Notes: generated from the letters alone by a model not told the origin. Counted from the stretch's first letter, positions 9,162 through 19,187 are shown. The stretch is 64,000 bases of DNA from Microvirga calopogonii (GCF_003347665.1 NZ_QDGA01000007.1:85952-149951), one strand, 5' to 3'. Numbers and translations: made by a program.

Positions 9162-9967
9162 CGTCGTTCCGCCCAGGCCTGTGCTCCGTCACGTTCCGCA
9201 AGCTCGCGCCTAGGACCATCGTCAGGCTCGCTGCCGAATGTGGCATCGAAGGGATCGAATGGGCGGGCGATGTACATGTTCCTCCCGGTCAACCCGATCT
9301 TGCTCGCCATGTTCGACGGCTGACCGAGAGCGCCGGTCTCGCAGTCGTCTCGTACGGCTCATACGTCGCGCCGCCGAGCGACGGTGAAGAAGCCTTCGCG
9401 GTCGTGCTGGAGACCGCGCAGGCGCTCGGCGCGCCGAACATCCGCATCTGGCCAGGAACGCGCAACCGCGATTCCGCGACCTATACCAGTGAAGAGCGTC
9501 GGCACTCCGCATCGCTGATCCGGCGCATGGCGAGGCAGGCGGCGGACGCATCCGTCACGCTCGGCCTCGAGTACCACCCCAATTCCCTCACGGACGGTCT
9601 TGCCTCGGCGCAACGGCTCATGGCGGAGATCGACGACCCGAACGTGTTTCTCTACTGGCAGCCGCGCCCCGGCCTGCCGCTTGCCGAAGCGCTCGGCGAG
9701 TTGCGCGCCGTCGGTCGCGAGACATCGCATGTGCATGTCTTCGCGTGGGATAAAGACAAGGCGCGCTATCCGCTGTCGGACCAGAAAGCATACTGGATCG
9801 ATATCCTGTCCAACGCCCCGGCGTCACGCTGGCCGGGAGACCGTTTCGCCATGCTGGAATTCGTGCGCGACGACAGCCCCGAGCAGTTCCGCGCCGACGC
9901 CGCCGTGTTTCATCAAATGTTGGAAGAGATCGAGAACCGCCCGTCCGGCGCGGCCCGATCTCTATAA
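9158..9967 (+). CDS. Sugar phosphate isomerase/epimerase family TIM-barrel protein
   Basis: A 269-residue protein of the AP-endonuclease-2-like TIM-barrel family (xylose isomerase-like). Visible family segments are AAECGIEGIEWAGDVHVPPG, LGLEYHPNS (metal-binding glutamate and histidine) and SHVHVFAW. Members isomerise or epimerise sugars, inositols or ketoacids with a divalent metal. Starts inside the stop of the dehydrogenase gene, so it belongs to the same coupled operon; 72 bases separate it from the solute-binding protein. Confidence 0.85.
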   Translation: MTSFRPGLCSVTFRKLAPRTIVRLAAECGIEGIEWAGDVHVPPGQPDLARHVRRLTESAGLAVVSYGSYVAPPSDGEEAFAVVLETAQALGAPNIRIWPGTRNRDSATYTSEERRHSASLIRRMARQAADASVTLGLEYHPNSLTDGLASAQRLMAEIDDPNVFLYWQPRPGLPLAEALGELRAVGRETSHVHVFAWDKDKARYPLSDQKAYWIDILSNAPASRWPGDRFAMLEFVRDDSPEQFRADAAVFHQMLEEIENRPSGAARSL

Positions 9968-10039
9968 CGACACTCGTCGAGGAGCGTGCTTCTCGCTCCC
10001 TCGCCGAAGAATGACTTGAGAAGCGATTGGGAGGAAGCC

Positions 10040-11338
10040 ATGAAGACTGATCTGAATCGTCGTACCTTGCTGAAATCGGCCCTTGCCCTCGGCGGTGCCG
10101 CGGCCGTCAATGCTCCCGGCATGAGCTGGGCGCAGGCGGAAGGCGGAAGGCTGCGCGCCACCTGGTGGGGATCGCCGGACCGGGCGAAGCGCACCACTGA
10201 GGTCGGCAAGCTCTTCACCGAGCGCACCGGAATCGAGATCGCCGGCGAACCCGTCGGTGCCGACTACTGGACGAAGATCGGCACGCAGATGGCCGGGCGC
10301 AACATCGCCGACGTGTTCCAGCTCGAGCCGAACAGCCTTGCCGATTATGCCGGACGCGGCGCGGCGAAGCCCATGGACGAGTATGTCGGCAAGCAGCTCG
10401 ACATTTCCACCTTCGGCGACAAGATGGTCGATCTCTGCCGGGCAAACGGCAAGCTCTGGGGCGTCGCGCTCGGCCTCAACTCGTTCTCGCTGTTCTACGA
10501 CCAGACGGTGTTCGAGAAGGCCGGCATCAAGCCGCCGACCCACGAGACGACCTGGAAGCAGTTTGCCGACACGGCGGTCGATCTCACCAAGGCGGTAGGC
10601 CGGCCCGATTACTGGGGCGCTCCCTACGGGGCCCGCTATCACTACGTGTTCGACGTATGGCTGCGCCAGCGCGACAAGCGCCTGTTCACGGAAGACGCCA
10701 AGCTCGGTTTCACCGTGGACGATGCGAAGGAGTGGTTCAGCTACTGGGAAGACCTGCGCAAACGAAACGGCTGCGTCCCGGCGGACGTGCAGACCCTCGA
10801 CCAGTCTCAGATCGAGCGCAACGCGCTTGCGCTCGGCAAGTCGGCCATGGGCCTCACCTACTCGAACCAGCTCATCGGCTACCAGCTCCTCACCAAGAAC
10901 AAGCTCGGGATCACCATGGTGCCGACGAACGGCCCCGGCACGAAATCCGGCCACTACTATCGCCCGGCCCTGATCTGGAGCATCGGCGCGACGAGCAAGA
11001 ACCCGGACAAGGCAGCGGCCTTCATCAGCTTCTTCGTCAACGACGTGGAAGCCGGCAAGATCCTCGGCGTCGAGCGCGGCGTGCCCATGTCGCCCAAGGT
11101 CCGCGAGGCCATCCTGCCGAACCTGAACGAGGTCGAGCGCGCGACGGTCGATTACGTCAACCTTCTGGCCGACAAGGTGAGCGACTACCCGCCGCCCGTC
11201 CCGGTCGGGGCCGTCGAGTTCGACAACAACGTCATGCGCAAAGTGGCCGACCAGGTCGCCTTCGGTCAGATGTCGATCGCCGACGCAGCCCAGCATCTTC
11301 TCGACGACGGCAACGCCGTGCTGCGGAAGGTGAATTAG
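10040..11338 (+). CDS. ABC transporter extracellular solute-binding protein (family 1)
   Basis: A 432-residue periplasmic binding protein. The N-terminus carries a twin-arginine-like signal (NRRTLLKSALALGGAAA, probable cleavage after SWAQA), so export through Tat is possible. The mature part has the SBP family 1/8 look (ATWWGSPDRAKR, a C-terminal FGQMSIADAAQHLLDDGNAV). Start at 10040 has GGAGG upstream; a longer frame from 9986 does not. It closes the operon, yet no permease or ATPase gene follows before the convergent cyclase gene, so its membrane partners must be elsewhere or have been lost. Substrate is probably a mono- or oligosaccharide. Confidence 0.9.
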   Translation: MKTDLNRRTLLKSALALGGAAAVNAPGMSWAQAEGGRLRATWWGSPDRAKRTTEVGKLFTERTGIEIAGEPVGADYWTKIGTQMAGRNIADVFQLEPNSLADYAGRGAAKPMDEYVGKQLDISTFGDKMVDLCRANGKLWGVALGLNSFSLFYDQTVFEKAGIKPPTHETTWKQFADTAVDLTKAVGRPDYWGAPYGARYHYVFDVWLRQRDKRLFTEDAKLGFTVDDAKEWFSYWEDLRKRNGCVPADVQTLDQSQIERNALALGKSAMGLTYSNQLIGYQLLTKNKLGITMVPTNGPGTKSGHYYRPALIWSIGATSKNPDKAAAFISFFVNDVEAGKILGVERGVPMSPKVREAILPNLNEVERATVDYVNLLADKVSDYPPPVPVGAVEFDNNVMRKVADQVAFGQMSIADAAQHLLDDGNAVLRKVN

Positions 11339-11374
11339 GGGGGCAGATCGAGCCCACTCCATAACACGCCACGT

Positions 11375-11399
11375 CATCACCGGCCTTGTGCCGGTGATG
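11375..11399 (+). terminator. Perfect stem-loop after the solute-binding protein gene
   Basis: CATCACCGGC and GCCGGTGATG form a 10-base-pair stem with loop CTTGT, 37 bases after the stop. No T-run follows, so it may act as a Rho-type or mRNA-stabilising hairpin, or be part of the intergenic repeat cluster that follows. Confidence 0.5.
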
Positions 11400-11421
11400 T
11401 CGATTGGGAGAGCACCATCGG

Positions 11422-11522
11422 TGTCATTCCCGGCCGGAGCATCAGCGGAGGGGAAGGGAATCCACGACCAAGCACAACGCCATGGATCCCCCTCCCTCAA
11501 TTCGCTCGGCCTGAGGATGACA
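11422..11522. repeat. Palindromic intergenic repeat, TGTCATTCC type
   Basis: Begins TGTCATTCCCGGCCGGAGC and ends in the near-inverted GGATGACA. Elements of this form are scattered through intergenic DNA of Hyphomicrobiales. It lies between two convergent genes and contains no gene of its own. Confidence 0.55.
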
Positions 11523-11565
11523 GCGGCGCGCAGCATGAGCCCTGATATTCTTCGTTCAACGCACC

Positions 11566-11710
11566 TGTCATTCCGGGGCGGCTCGCAAGAGCCGAACCCG
11601 GAACCCATAACCGCTGACAGTGCAGTAAGCGGCGTGACGTTGATCGCTCTTTCCTTCTATGTCGTGGCTATGGGTTCCGGGTTCTCGCTAACGCTCGCCC
11701 CGGAATGACA
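11566..11710. repeat. Palindromic intergenic repeat with long imperfect arms
   Basis: The left arm (11566-11609, TGTCATTCCGGGGCG...GGAACCCATA) and right arm (11669-11710, TATGGGTTCC...CCCCGGAATGACA) are imperfect inverted copies about 43 bases long around a 59-base centre. A second member of the same family is at 60358-60494. The transcript could fold into a long hairpin between the convergent genes. Confidence 0.7.
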
Positions 11711-11720
11711 ATGAATGGAA

Positions 11721-13649
11721 TCACTCCCGGCCATCCCCAACCCTCTCCTCCAACGCGCCGCAGAGTTCGTACACGCGCACCGTGGCCTCGAACCCTTTCG
11801 GCTGGATCGTATCCACCATCCGGAACGCGAATAGGTCGGCGGCGCGCTCGCGGACGGCGTCGCTGACCAGGATTTCGGTGCCGTAATCCTTGTTGAGCGG
11901 CTCCAGCCGCGCGGCCAGGTTCACCGCCGCGCCGAGGACCGTGTAGGCCATGCGGTCGGAGGATCCGATGGTGCCGACGACCGCTTCTCCGGTATGGAGG
12001 CCGTAGCGCGTCCGATAAGCGGGCCACCCTTCCTTTTCGAATTCCTCGTTGAGCTTCCGATTGGCCTCGCGGCAGGCCAGCACGGCTGCGCAGGCACGGG
12101 CGACATGATCGGGATCGTCCGCCGGGGCGTTCCAGATGGCCATGACCGCATCGCCGACGAATTTGTCCACCGTGCCGCCATGCTCCATGATCACCGCCGA
12201 GAGAGCCGCGAGATAATGCGACGTGCGGAGCATCACCTGCTCGGGATCGGCCTTCTCGGTGATCTGCGTGAAGCCGGCGATGTCGGTGAACAGGATCGTG
12301 ACCTCGCGTCGCGAGCCGCCGAGCCGGAGGGCATCGCCCGTCGCGAGGAGCTGCTGGACCAGGCGCTTCGGAACGAAGGTCGCGAAGGTCCGCACCACGG
12401 TTCGCATGGTGGAGACCGACCGCCCGAGATCGTCGATCTCGCGGATGATCGAACGCACATCCGTGGCCGGACCGTTGGTGTCGAATCTCTGGATGCGATC
12501 CGTTTCGGCCGCGAGCGCCTTCATGGATCGGGAGAGCAGCAAGCCGATTCCCGCGATGATCGGGAGGGACGCGAGAACGAAGCCGAGCGCCAGGAGAACA
12601 AGGCTGCGCCGGCTCTCCTCGATTTCCGCGAAGAACTCGTCGAGCGGCGCCACGACGGCAAGCCGGAGACCGGAGGAGCCGGAGGTCTTGATCGGCCGGA
12701 AGGCCGCCACATAGGTTCGCCCGTCGGCATCGTCGAAGATCTGCTGCGCCGAGCCGCCCCGCTGCCATGCATCCAAGGGCTGAGTGATGTCGACGCCCAG
12801 CATCCGGTCGAGGGGCGGCAGGTCGAGCGGAACATTCGCCCCTTGGGTGGACAGGAATTCCGACATGCGCGGATGTGCGACGACCTTGCCGCTGTCGTCG
12901 AAGAGAAACACGACACCGGAGGTCCCGAGCTTCTGGGATCGAAGAAAGGCTTCGGCATCGACGAGCAGGATATCCCCGGCGGCGATCCCGCCCCGTCCCT
13001 GCGTGAACGGCGCACGCACCGTATAGCCGATCAGGTTGGCGATTTCGAAGACGTAAGGCTCCGTGACGGCACCGGCGCCCGGCTCGAACGCATCCCGATA
13101 CCAGGGCCGCTCGCGCGGATCGTAATCCGCCTCCCGCTGCTCCTGGGCGAGAATCTCGAGGTTGGAAGACAGGTAAGACGTGAAGCGTCTTCTCGACGTC
13201 CCGTCCTTCGGCGTATCGATGATCGTGAGCCGGAACACCGTCCCCGCCGGAGGCTTGAGCCGGGCGCGCAATCCCGGTCCGGCGCGATCAAGGACATCGA
13301 GTTCGACAAGGCCGCCGTCGGCATATCCGACATAGAGATTGTAAAGCTGTTCGTGCTGGCGCAGGAGCGCGGCCAGGATCGCGTAAAGTTCCGGATTGTC
13401 CTGGATCGCGCCGGCCTCGACAGGCTTGAGCTGACGCAGCACGGCCAGGATATCGAGGACGTCCTTGAACTGTCCGTCCACCCGGTCGGTCGTTTGATCG
13501 GCGACGCGGTCGATGAAGGACAACGCGGCCGAGCGGGTGATCGACCGGGCCCGCTCGAAGCTCAGGTAAACCAGGGACAGGCCGACAGCCAGAACCACCG
13601 CCACGAAAAGCGCGGTGATCGAGGGTTGATAGCCGATCCGAACACGCAT
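11721..13649 (-). CDS. Membrane adenylate/guanylate cyclase with Cache sensor
   Basis: A 642-residue protein: transmembrane helix near 10-30, an extracellular dCache-like sensor to about 350, a second helix (about 352-374), a HAMP-like linker, then a class III cyclase domain from about 430. The metal-binding aspartates are in LFTDIAGFTQ and FVGDAVMAIW, the lysine in TVDKFVGD, and the asparagine/arginine pair in AAVNLAARL, so it looks catalytically complete. It should make cAMP or cGMP in response to an external ligand. Divergent from the hydrolase gene 143 bases away. Confidence 0.92.
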   Translation of the reverse strand: MRVRIGYQPSITALFVAVVLAVGLSLVYLSFERARSITRSAALSFIDRVADQTTDRVDGQFKDVLDILAVLRQLKPVEAGAIQDNPELYAILAALLRQHEQLYNLYVGYADGGLVELDVLDRAGPGLRARLKPPAGTVFRLTIIDTPKDGTSRRRFTSYLSSNLEILAQEQREADYDPRERPWYRDAFEPGAGAVTEPYVFEIANLIGYTVRAPFTQGRGGIAAGDILLVDAEAFLRSQKLGTSGVVFLFDDSGKVVAHPRMSEFLSTQGANVPLDLPPLDRMLGVDITQPLDAWQRGGSAQQIFDDADGRTYVAAFRPIKTSGSSGLRLAVVAPLDEFFAEIEESRRSLVLLALGFVLASLPIIAGIGLLLSRSMKALAAETDRIQRFDTNGPATDVRSIIREIDDLGRSVSTMRTVVRTFATFVPKRLVQQLLATGDALRLGGSRREVTILFTDIAGFTQITEKADPEQVMLRTSHYLAALSAVIMEHGGTVDKFVGDAVMAIWNAPADDPDHVARACAAVLACREANRKLNEEFEKEGWPAYRTRYGLHTGEAVVGTIGSSDRMAYTVLGAAVNLAARLEPLNKDYGTEILVSDAVRERAADLFAFRMVDTIQPKGFEATVRVYELCGALEERVGDGRE

Positions 13650-13791
13650 GCGCCTGCCTTCCTGCCGCTCATCCCAGAGTTATCCGGGATCGCCGATGGA
13701 AAACAAGGGTTGGCGTCGATCCCATACCCCGCCGTTGTCGCTGACACCGCACCTCCCGCATGACACACTGCTCCGGCTGGAGAGACGGGCC

Positions 13792-14961
13792 ATGGCGCAG
13801 AACGTGACGGTCTATTTCGCAACCAACCGCATGCCGCTCACCGACGGGAGGGGGGAGACGATCGTCGGTTTCGGTTCGGAGCCCGGCCCCATCGACGGCA
13901 CGGCGGTGCGGTTCGGGTCCGCGCAGGCGAGCGTCACGGGCACGAAGTCCAGCTTCGTGCCGGGCTCGCTCTATGTGGCGCCGGAGCAGCTGATCGGGCC
14001 GAACATCCAGCGGGGCAGCCGCGACATCTTCGAGAAGTTGCGGCAGGACATGCAGGATGGCGGACGTCCGACCCTCGTGGTGATCCACGGCTTCTCGAAC
14101 ACCTTCGAGGACGCCATCGAGCGGGCCGCCGGCATTCTCACTTTCTACGGCATCGACGCCAACGTGTTCTCGTTCACCTGGCCGTCCATTGGAACGCCCC
14201 TGCCGACGCCCCTGCCCTACACCGATTACTTCCATGACCGCGGCACCGCGCGCGGCTCCGGCGTGGCGATTGCCCGCACCATGCGCATTCTCTACGACTT
14301 CATCGACAATCTGCCCCGCCGGGCGGTCTGCCGCCAGCCGCTGCACCTCATCTGCCACAGCATGGGGAACTACGCGTTCCGTTATGCCGTGCAGGCCCTG
14401 ATGCAGGTGCCCCAGGGCGAGCCGCGCGAATATGTCCGCACGGCCGACCTGCCGGCGCCGGATGTGGAGGAGCGCCCCGTCCCGGCCCTCGTCGCCCTGC
14501 CGACCGAGGCGCCCGATCCCAACCGCCTGCGCCAGACCTTCGACCAGATCGTCCTGGCCGCCGCCGACGAGGACGAGGATGCACTGGAGGACGTCAAGGA
14601 GCTGCGCTACCTGCCCCGCCTCGGCAACCGCGTCACCGTGTACCACACCCGGAAGGACTGGATCCTCTCCACCTTGAGTTCGGTGACCAAGTTCAACGGG
14701 CCGCGCTTAGGCGTGAACGGACCGGAGAACATGGCGGCCATCAGCGACAAGGTCACGGCCGTGGACGTGAGCGACGCCATCGATCCGAGCCAGGATTTCG
14801 AGAGCCATAATTATTACCGGATCTTTCCGGCCGTGCGGGACGACATCGTCGCCGTCCTGTCCGGCGAGCGCCAGGACAAGATCGCCAATCGCGACCGGAA
14901 CGACCTGCAGCGCTACAGCCTGCGCGCGCCGTCCCGGAGCACGCGGCGCAAGGGGCGGTAG
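13792..14961 (+). CDS. Alpha/beta hydrolase of the DUF900 family
   Basis: A 389-residue hydrolase. The nucleophile elbow reads LICHSMGNYAFRY, a variant of GHSMG with C at the first glycine position; LVVIHGFSNTFEDA is the usual oxyanion strand of DUF900 esterases. The start at 13792 has GGAGA eight bases upstream and gives MAQNVTVYFATNRMP, the common N-terminus of the family; a longer upstream frame is non-coding in character. No signal peptide. Likely an esterase or lipase of unknown substrate. Confidence 0.85.
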   Translation: MAQNVTVYFATNRMPLTDGRGETIVGFGSEPGPIDGTAVRFGSAQASVTGTKSSFVPGSLYVAPEQLIGPNIQRGSRDIFEKLRQDMQDGGRPTLVVIHGFSNTFEDAIERAAGILTFYGIDANVFSFTWPSIGTPLPTPLPYTDYFHDRGTARGSGVAIARTMRILYDFIDNLPRRAVCRQPLHLICHSMGNYAFRYAVQALMQVPQGEPREYVRTADLPAPDVEERPVPALVALPTEAPDPNRLRQTFDQIVLAAADEDEDALEDVKELRYLPRLGNRVTVYHTRKDWILSTLSSVTKFNGPRLGVNGPENMAAISDKVTAVDVSDAIDPSQDFESHNYYRIFPAVRDDIVAVLSGERQDKIANRDRNDLQRYSLRAPSRSTRRKGR

Positions 14962-15012
14962 GGAAGCATAACGACCACGCGCTGGTGACCCAACCATTTG
15001 CTCACTCACCTA

Positions 15013-15119
15013 CCTCATCCTGAGGAGGTGCGAAGCACCGTCTCGAAGGATCGTTCAGAGAGCACTGGAGACGCCCTCGTCCTTCGAGACGCCGCTTGCA
15101 GCGGCTCCTCAGGATGAGG
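15013..15119. repeat. Palindromic intergenic repeat, CCTCATCCTGAGGAG type
   Basis: CCTCATCCTGAGGAG (15013-15027) recurs inverted as CTCCTCAGGATGAGG (15105-15119), with further complementary segments CGTCTCGAAGGA and TCCTTCGAGACG between them. This is a familiar Hyphomicrobiales intergenic element. It fills most of the gap after the hydrolase gene and may end its transcript. Confidence 0.7.
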
Positions 15120-15255
15120 GCTCAGGGTGTTTGGCACTGCGCAAAATAACCTGGCTGCAGTCGCCGTAACCCTGGCCATACCCCCTCTCCTCATTCCTTC
15201 TTCGCCCCACGCATCGTATCATGTTGCGAGCACCTTCCATGGAGCCAGCACGGTC

Positions 15256-16122
15256 ATGAACGGCGTCTCGGCCCGGATCCTTGGAGCGCTCTGCTGTTGG
15301 CTCGCGCTGTCCGTCGTGCTTCCGGCCCGGGCCGATCCCTTCTTCGTCAAGGTCTACGGGCGGACCTACAAGATCGATCCCCACTACCCGTCGGATGAGA
15401 AGGGCCCCGATCCCCAGGATGCCATGAAGGCCCTTCCGGCCGATCTGGCGAAGGGTCCCGCCGTCCGGCCCTCGCACGAAGAGGTTCTGGCCGAGGTCGA
15501 GGAACGGCTCTGGATCGCCAGCAACCAGCTCGACGCGAAGCTGGAGGACGCGGCCAAGTCCCGCGGCGGGCGCAATGCGTCATCGGACACCAAAGCCGCC
15601 AAGCAGGAGATCACGAATTCGCTCGCATCAGGAACCGGCCCGGGCCGCTCCCCGGACCTCCAGGCCGTCTACGACCGCTACCGGGCCCTGAACCTCCTCG
15701 CGCGGGAATTGCGCCGCTCCCTCGACCTGCCGGTCAGGACGCCGGAATCCGGCTTCTCGCGGCCGAAGCTCAATCCGGACATCGAGGCGAGCTACCGCGC
15801 CCAGAAGTTCGATCCCTACGAGGCTTATTACGGCTTCAGGCGCGTGAAGGCCGCCTTCCGGTCGGGCGATATCGAACTTCTCGCCCGCGTGACCCATTAT
15901 CCCCTCGCCGTCACCGGCAGGGTCAGGCGCACCCTGCGCAACCGCGCGCAACTGGTCGCCGCGAAGGAGACGGTCCTGAACGCCGCCGTGCGCGAGGCGG
16001 TCGCCAAGTCCACCTTCGAGAGCGTGTTCGTGCGGGACAGGGGCATGGTGGTCGGAGGGGGAGCGGTCTGGATCACGCCCGACAAGACCGGCTTCGGCCT
16101 GGGAACCGTCAACCTTGACTAA
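15256..16122 (+). CDS. Secreted protein of unknown function
   Basis: A 288-residue protein with a Sec signal peptide (cleavage probably after LPARA, about residue 25) and a soluble periplasmic body rich in charged residues. I recognise no domain. The C-terminal half (KAAFRSGDIELLARVTHYPL...ERAQ-like) has the rhythm of small SnoaL/NTF2-like folds, with VVGGGAVWI near the end, but this is weak. Start chosen at the ATG that begins the signal peptide. It precedes the lytic transglycosylase by 89 bases and might share its transcript. Confidence 0.7.
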   Translation: MNGVSARILGALCCWLALSVVLPARADPFFVKVYGRTYKIDPHYPSDEKGPDPQDAMKALPADLAKGPAVRPSHEEVLAEVEERLWIASNQLDAKLEDAAKSRGGRNASSDTKAAKQEITNSLASGTGPGRSPDLQAVYDRYRALNLLARELRRSLDLPVRTPESGFSRPKLNPDIEASYRAQKFDPYEAYYGFRRVKAAFRSGDIELLARVTHYPLAVTGRVRRTLRNRAQLVAAKETVLNAAVREAVAKSTFESVFVRDRGMVVGGGAVWITPDKTGFGLGTVNLD

Positions 16123-16211
16123 GCGTTACGAAGCTTGACCATTATGCCTCAACTTGGCCGGGATGATGCGACAGCATCGGTCCGGCGCAACCGATCCGGA
16201 AGGGAAAACGA

Positions 16212-17033
16212 ATGATCAGGGGCTGGCAGTACAGGATCGCCGCTTTCACCGCCTTGGCGTCGCTCGTCGGGATGACCCACACGGCACAGGCCGCGCAATG
16301 CGGCAACAGCGCGGCCGGCTTCGAGAACTGGAAACGGGAATTCTCGCAGGAAGCGAAAGCCAACGGCGTCGGCCAGACGGCGATTTCCGCGCTCATGAAC
16401 ACGGATTACGCGACGGCCACCATCCGGGCCGACCGGGGCCAGAAGAGCTTCCGGCTTACGCTCGACCAGTTCATGGCCAAGCGCGGCGCGTCGGTGATCG
16501 TCTCGCGCGGGCGTTCGCTCAAGCAGTCGAACGCGTCTCTCTTCGCATCGCTCGAGCAGCGCTACGGCGTCCCGCCCGGCCCGCTGATCGCCATCTGGGG
16601 CATGGAGACGGCCTTCGGAACCCAGCGCGGCAACCAGAACACGCTCTCGGCCGTGGCGACCCTCGCGTACGATTGCCGCCGGTCGGAATTCTTCACCGAC
16701 CAGCTCTATGCGGCCCTTGAGCTGATCGACCGCGGCGTCCTCTCCGGCAGCACGCGCGGGTCCATGCATGGCGAGATCGGCCAGACCCAGTTCATGCCCA
16801 AGAACATCCTGCAATACGGCCGGGGCGGCAATCTCGACAACACCGCCGACGCCCTCGAGGCGACCGCCAACTTCCTCAAGGCCCACGGCTGGCGCGCCGG
16901 CGCCGGATACCAGCCGGGCGAGCCCAACTTCCGGGCGATCCAGGCCTGGAACGCCGCATCGGTCTACCAGCAGGCCATCGCGCTGATCGGCCAGCAGATC
17001 GACGGCGGCGCGCGCAGGTCGGCCGAGCGATAA
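16212..17033 (+). CDS. Lytic murein transglycosylase, MltB-like
   Basis: A 273-residue periplasmic enzyme with a signal peptide (cleavage after TAQA, about residue 27) and one SLT_2 (MltB-type) domain. The catalytic glutamate is E132 in WGMETAFGTQRG; GEIGQTQFMPKNILQYG is the second family signature. It cleaves the MurNAc-GlcNAc bond of peptidoglycan, forming 1,6-anhydro ends during wall remodelling. It lacks the C-terminal peptidoglycan-binding domain that some relatives have. Confidence 0.93.
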   Translation: MIRGWQYRIAAFTALASLVGMTHTAQAAQCGNSAAGFENWKREFSQEAKANGVGQTAISALMNTDYATATIRADRGQKSFRLTLDQFMAKRGASVIVSRGRSLKQSNASLFASLEQRYGVPPGPLIAIWGMETAFGTQRGNQNTLSAVATLAYDCRRSEFFTDQLYAALELIDRGVLSGSTRGSMHGEIGQTQFMPKNILQYGRGGNLDNTADALEATANFLKAHGWRAGAGYQPGEPNFRAIQAWNAASVYQQAIALIGQQIDGGARRSAER

Positions 17034-17050
17034 CGATCATCCCTGCCGAT

Positions 17051-17074
17051 GCATGGTGCAACCTGGCACCATGC
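17051..17074. terminator. Hairpin between convergent genes
   Basis: GCATGGTGC and GCACCATGC form a nine-base-pair stem with loop AACCTG, 18 bases after the transglycosylase stop and 24 bases from the convergent chemoreceptor gene. No T-run on either side; a bidirectional terminator is likely. Confidence 0.5.
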
Positions 17075-17097
17075 GTCGCGCCGGAACGGAATACGGA

Positions 17098-19056
17098 TTA
17101 AAGATACCGGACGCCGAGTTCCTGCTCGCTCCGTCGCACCACCTCACAGGTCCGCGGCACATCCTCACCGTCGATCTTGAGAACGAAGCGATCCGGAACA
17201 TCGACCGTCGCGACGCTGATCTTCGCGCCGCTCTCGGACATGTTCAGCACCATGCATTCGATCTCCTGAGCCTTGCCCGAGAGAGCTGAGAGCCTGATCC
17301 GCGCCGGGCGGCTCACGCGCGTGCGCTCGCTCGAACGGCGCTCCTCCACGCCCACGACCCACTCGTCGAGGCTGCGCGCAATCCCCGCCACGCCGCCGGC
17401 GGCGATCTTGATGTTGCGCGAGACCTCGGTCGTCACGGCGCTCTGCCTTTCGATGGCATCGGCGGTTTCGACGATGAAGCCCCTCACCTCCGTGACGGCC
17501 GCGCTGATCGAGGCGAGCGCCTGCTCCACGTCTCCCGAGACGGTCTGCATCGACAGGATCTCGCCCGAGATGCGCGCGGTCGCCTGCGCGGCCTGATTGG
17601 CGAGGTTCTTCACTTCGCTCGCCACGACCGCGAAACCCCGGCCCGCATCGCCCGCGCGGGCCGCCTCGATGGTGGCGTTCAAGGCCAGAAGGTTGATCTT
17701 CTCGGCGATGATTGTGATCGCCTGAACGACGCCGTCCATGGACTGCGCGGCGTCGCGCAGCTTGGTCGTCGATGCGTCGGCGCCCTGCGTCCTGACATGG
17801 ATCTCGTCGACGGCGCTGCGCGATTCCTGCATACGCCCCGAGATCGCCCCCGCCGTGACGTTCATGCCCTCGGCTGCCGTCGCGATCGCCTGGACGTTGC
17901 CGAGCGTCTGCTCGGCCGTCTGGATCGCCTCGCCCCGGACATTCATGCTCCGGGTGATGTCGGTCGCGAACTTGACCACCTTGAAGGGCCGCCCTTCCGC
18001 ATCGAGGACGGGGTTGTAGTTGCCCTGGATCCAGACCTCGCGCCCGCCCTTGGCGACGCGCTGGTAGACGGCCGCCGAATACCGGCCGGCGCGCAGGGAC
18101 TCCCAGAGACCCGCATATTCAGGGCTTGCCGCATAGGCGTTTGAGACGAACATGCGATGATGCTGCCCGCGGATCTCCTCCAGCGTGTAGCCCATCGTGT
18201 TGAGGAAGTTCTGGTTCGCGTCGAGGATCACGCCATTCATGTCGAAGTGAATGACCGCCTGTGACCGGCTCATCGCGGCGACCTGAGCGGCCGCCTCGGC
18301 AGCCCGCCGCTTCGCCACCGTGATGTCCGACGCGTATTTCACGACCTTGAACAGACGGCCATTGCCGTCGAAGATCGGATTGTAGCTCGCTTGAAGCCAC
18401 ACCTCCCGGCCGTTCCTCGCCACGCGCTTGAACTCGCCGGACAGGTACTCGCCTCGATTGAGCTTCTGCCACAGCTCTTGGTATTCGGAACTCGCAGCGT
18501 ATTCCGCCGGAACGAACATGCGGTGATGCTTGCCCTTCACGGCATCGAGCTCATAGCCCATCGTCTGCAGAAAGAGTTCGTTCGCGTCCGTGATCGTTCC
18601 GTCGAGAGCGAAATGGATCACGGCCTGCGAACGGTTGATCGCGGCGATCTGGCCGTCGAAATCTGCCTGACGAAGCCGCTCGGCCGTGATGTCCGTGGCA
18701 AGTTTGATGATCTGCGCGACCGTGCCCTTTCGATTGAGGATGGGCACGTAGCTCGCCCGCAGCCAGATTTCGCGTCCGTCCTTTCCGAGGCGGCGAAACT
18801 CGGCCGATTGATGATGTCCTCGACGCAGATCCTGCCAGAACATCGCATAGGCGGGAGCTTCAGCTTCGGCCGGATCGACGAAGATGCGGTGATGCCGGCC
18901 GCGGATCTCCTCCAGGCGATACCCGACGAGTGACAGAAAACCGTCGTTTGCCTCAATGATATTGCCGGCCGGGTCGAATGTGATTGTCGCAAACGTCGTG
19001 TCGAGCGCCCGAACCTTCGCATGGGTTGAGTTGAACGGACGCAAACCGAGAGGCAT
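17098..19056 (-). CDS. Soluble chemoreceptor: three PAS, MCP signalling domain, PilZ
   Basis: A 652-residue protein from the ATG at 19056, which has AGGAGA nine bases upstream; the frame continues upstream without support. Three PAS domains in tandem (about 10-125, 130-245, 250-370, each with a GxxHHRxFV-type segment), a methyl-accepting signalling domain (about 375-560, hairpin segment [20 protein letters not shown]), then a C-terminal PilZ domain ([12 protein letters not shown] and [10 protein letters not shown], matching the RxxxR and D/NxSxxG c-di-GMP motifs). There are no transmembrane helices, so it should be cytoplasmic. It would feed CheA according to a PAS ligand, with c-di-GMP as a second input. 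Confidence 0.9.
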   Translation of the reverse strand: MPLGLRPFNSTHAKVRALDTTFATITFDPAGNIIEANDGFLSLVGYRLEEIRGRHHRIFVDPAEAEAPAYAMFWQDLRRGHHQSAEFRRLGKDGREIWLRASYVPILNRKGTVAQIIKLATDITAERLRQADFDGQIAAINRSQAVIHFALDGTITDANELFLQTMGYELDAVKGKHHRMFVPAEYAASSEYQELWQKLNRGEYLSGEFKRVARNGREVWLQASYNPIFDGNGRLFKVVKYASDITVAKRRAAEAAAQVAAMSRSQAVIHFDMNGVILDANQNFLNTMGYTLEEIRGQHHRMFVSNAYAASPEYAGLWESLRAGRYSAAVYQRVAKGGREVWIQGNYNPVLDAEGRPFKVVKFATDITRSMNVRGEAIQTAEQTLGNVQAIATAAEGMNVTAGAISGRMQESRSAVDEIHVRTQGADASTTKLRDAAQSMDGVVQAITIIAEKINLLALNATIEAARAGDAGRGFAVVASEVKNLANQAAQATARISGEILSMQTVSGDVEQALASISAAVTEVRGFIVETADAIERQSAVTTEVSRNIKIAAGGVAGIARSLDEWVVGVEERRSSERTRVSRPARIRLSALSGKAQEIECMVLNMSESGAKISVATVDVPDRFVLKIDGEDVPRTCEVVRRSEQELGVRYL

Positions 19057-19187
19057 GAAAGTCTCCTGACAAGGAGGCTCTGGATCCCACAGCATGCCTA
19101 AAAAGATCTTAAATTGCGCCCCGTTTGGCCATTTTTTCTTAGGCATTGTTCCTGTTTTGGAGATGGGCTCAGAGGGACGCGGCGCCC

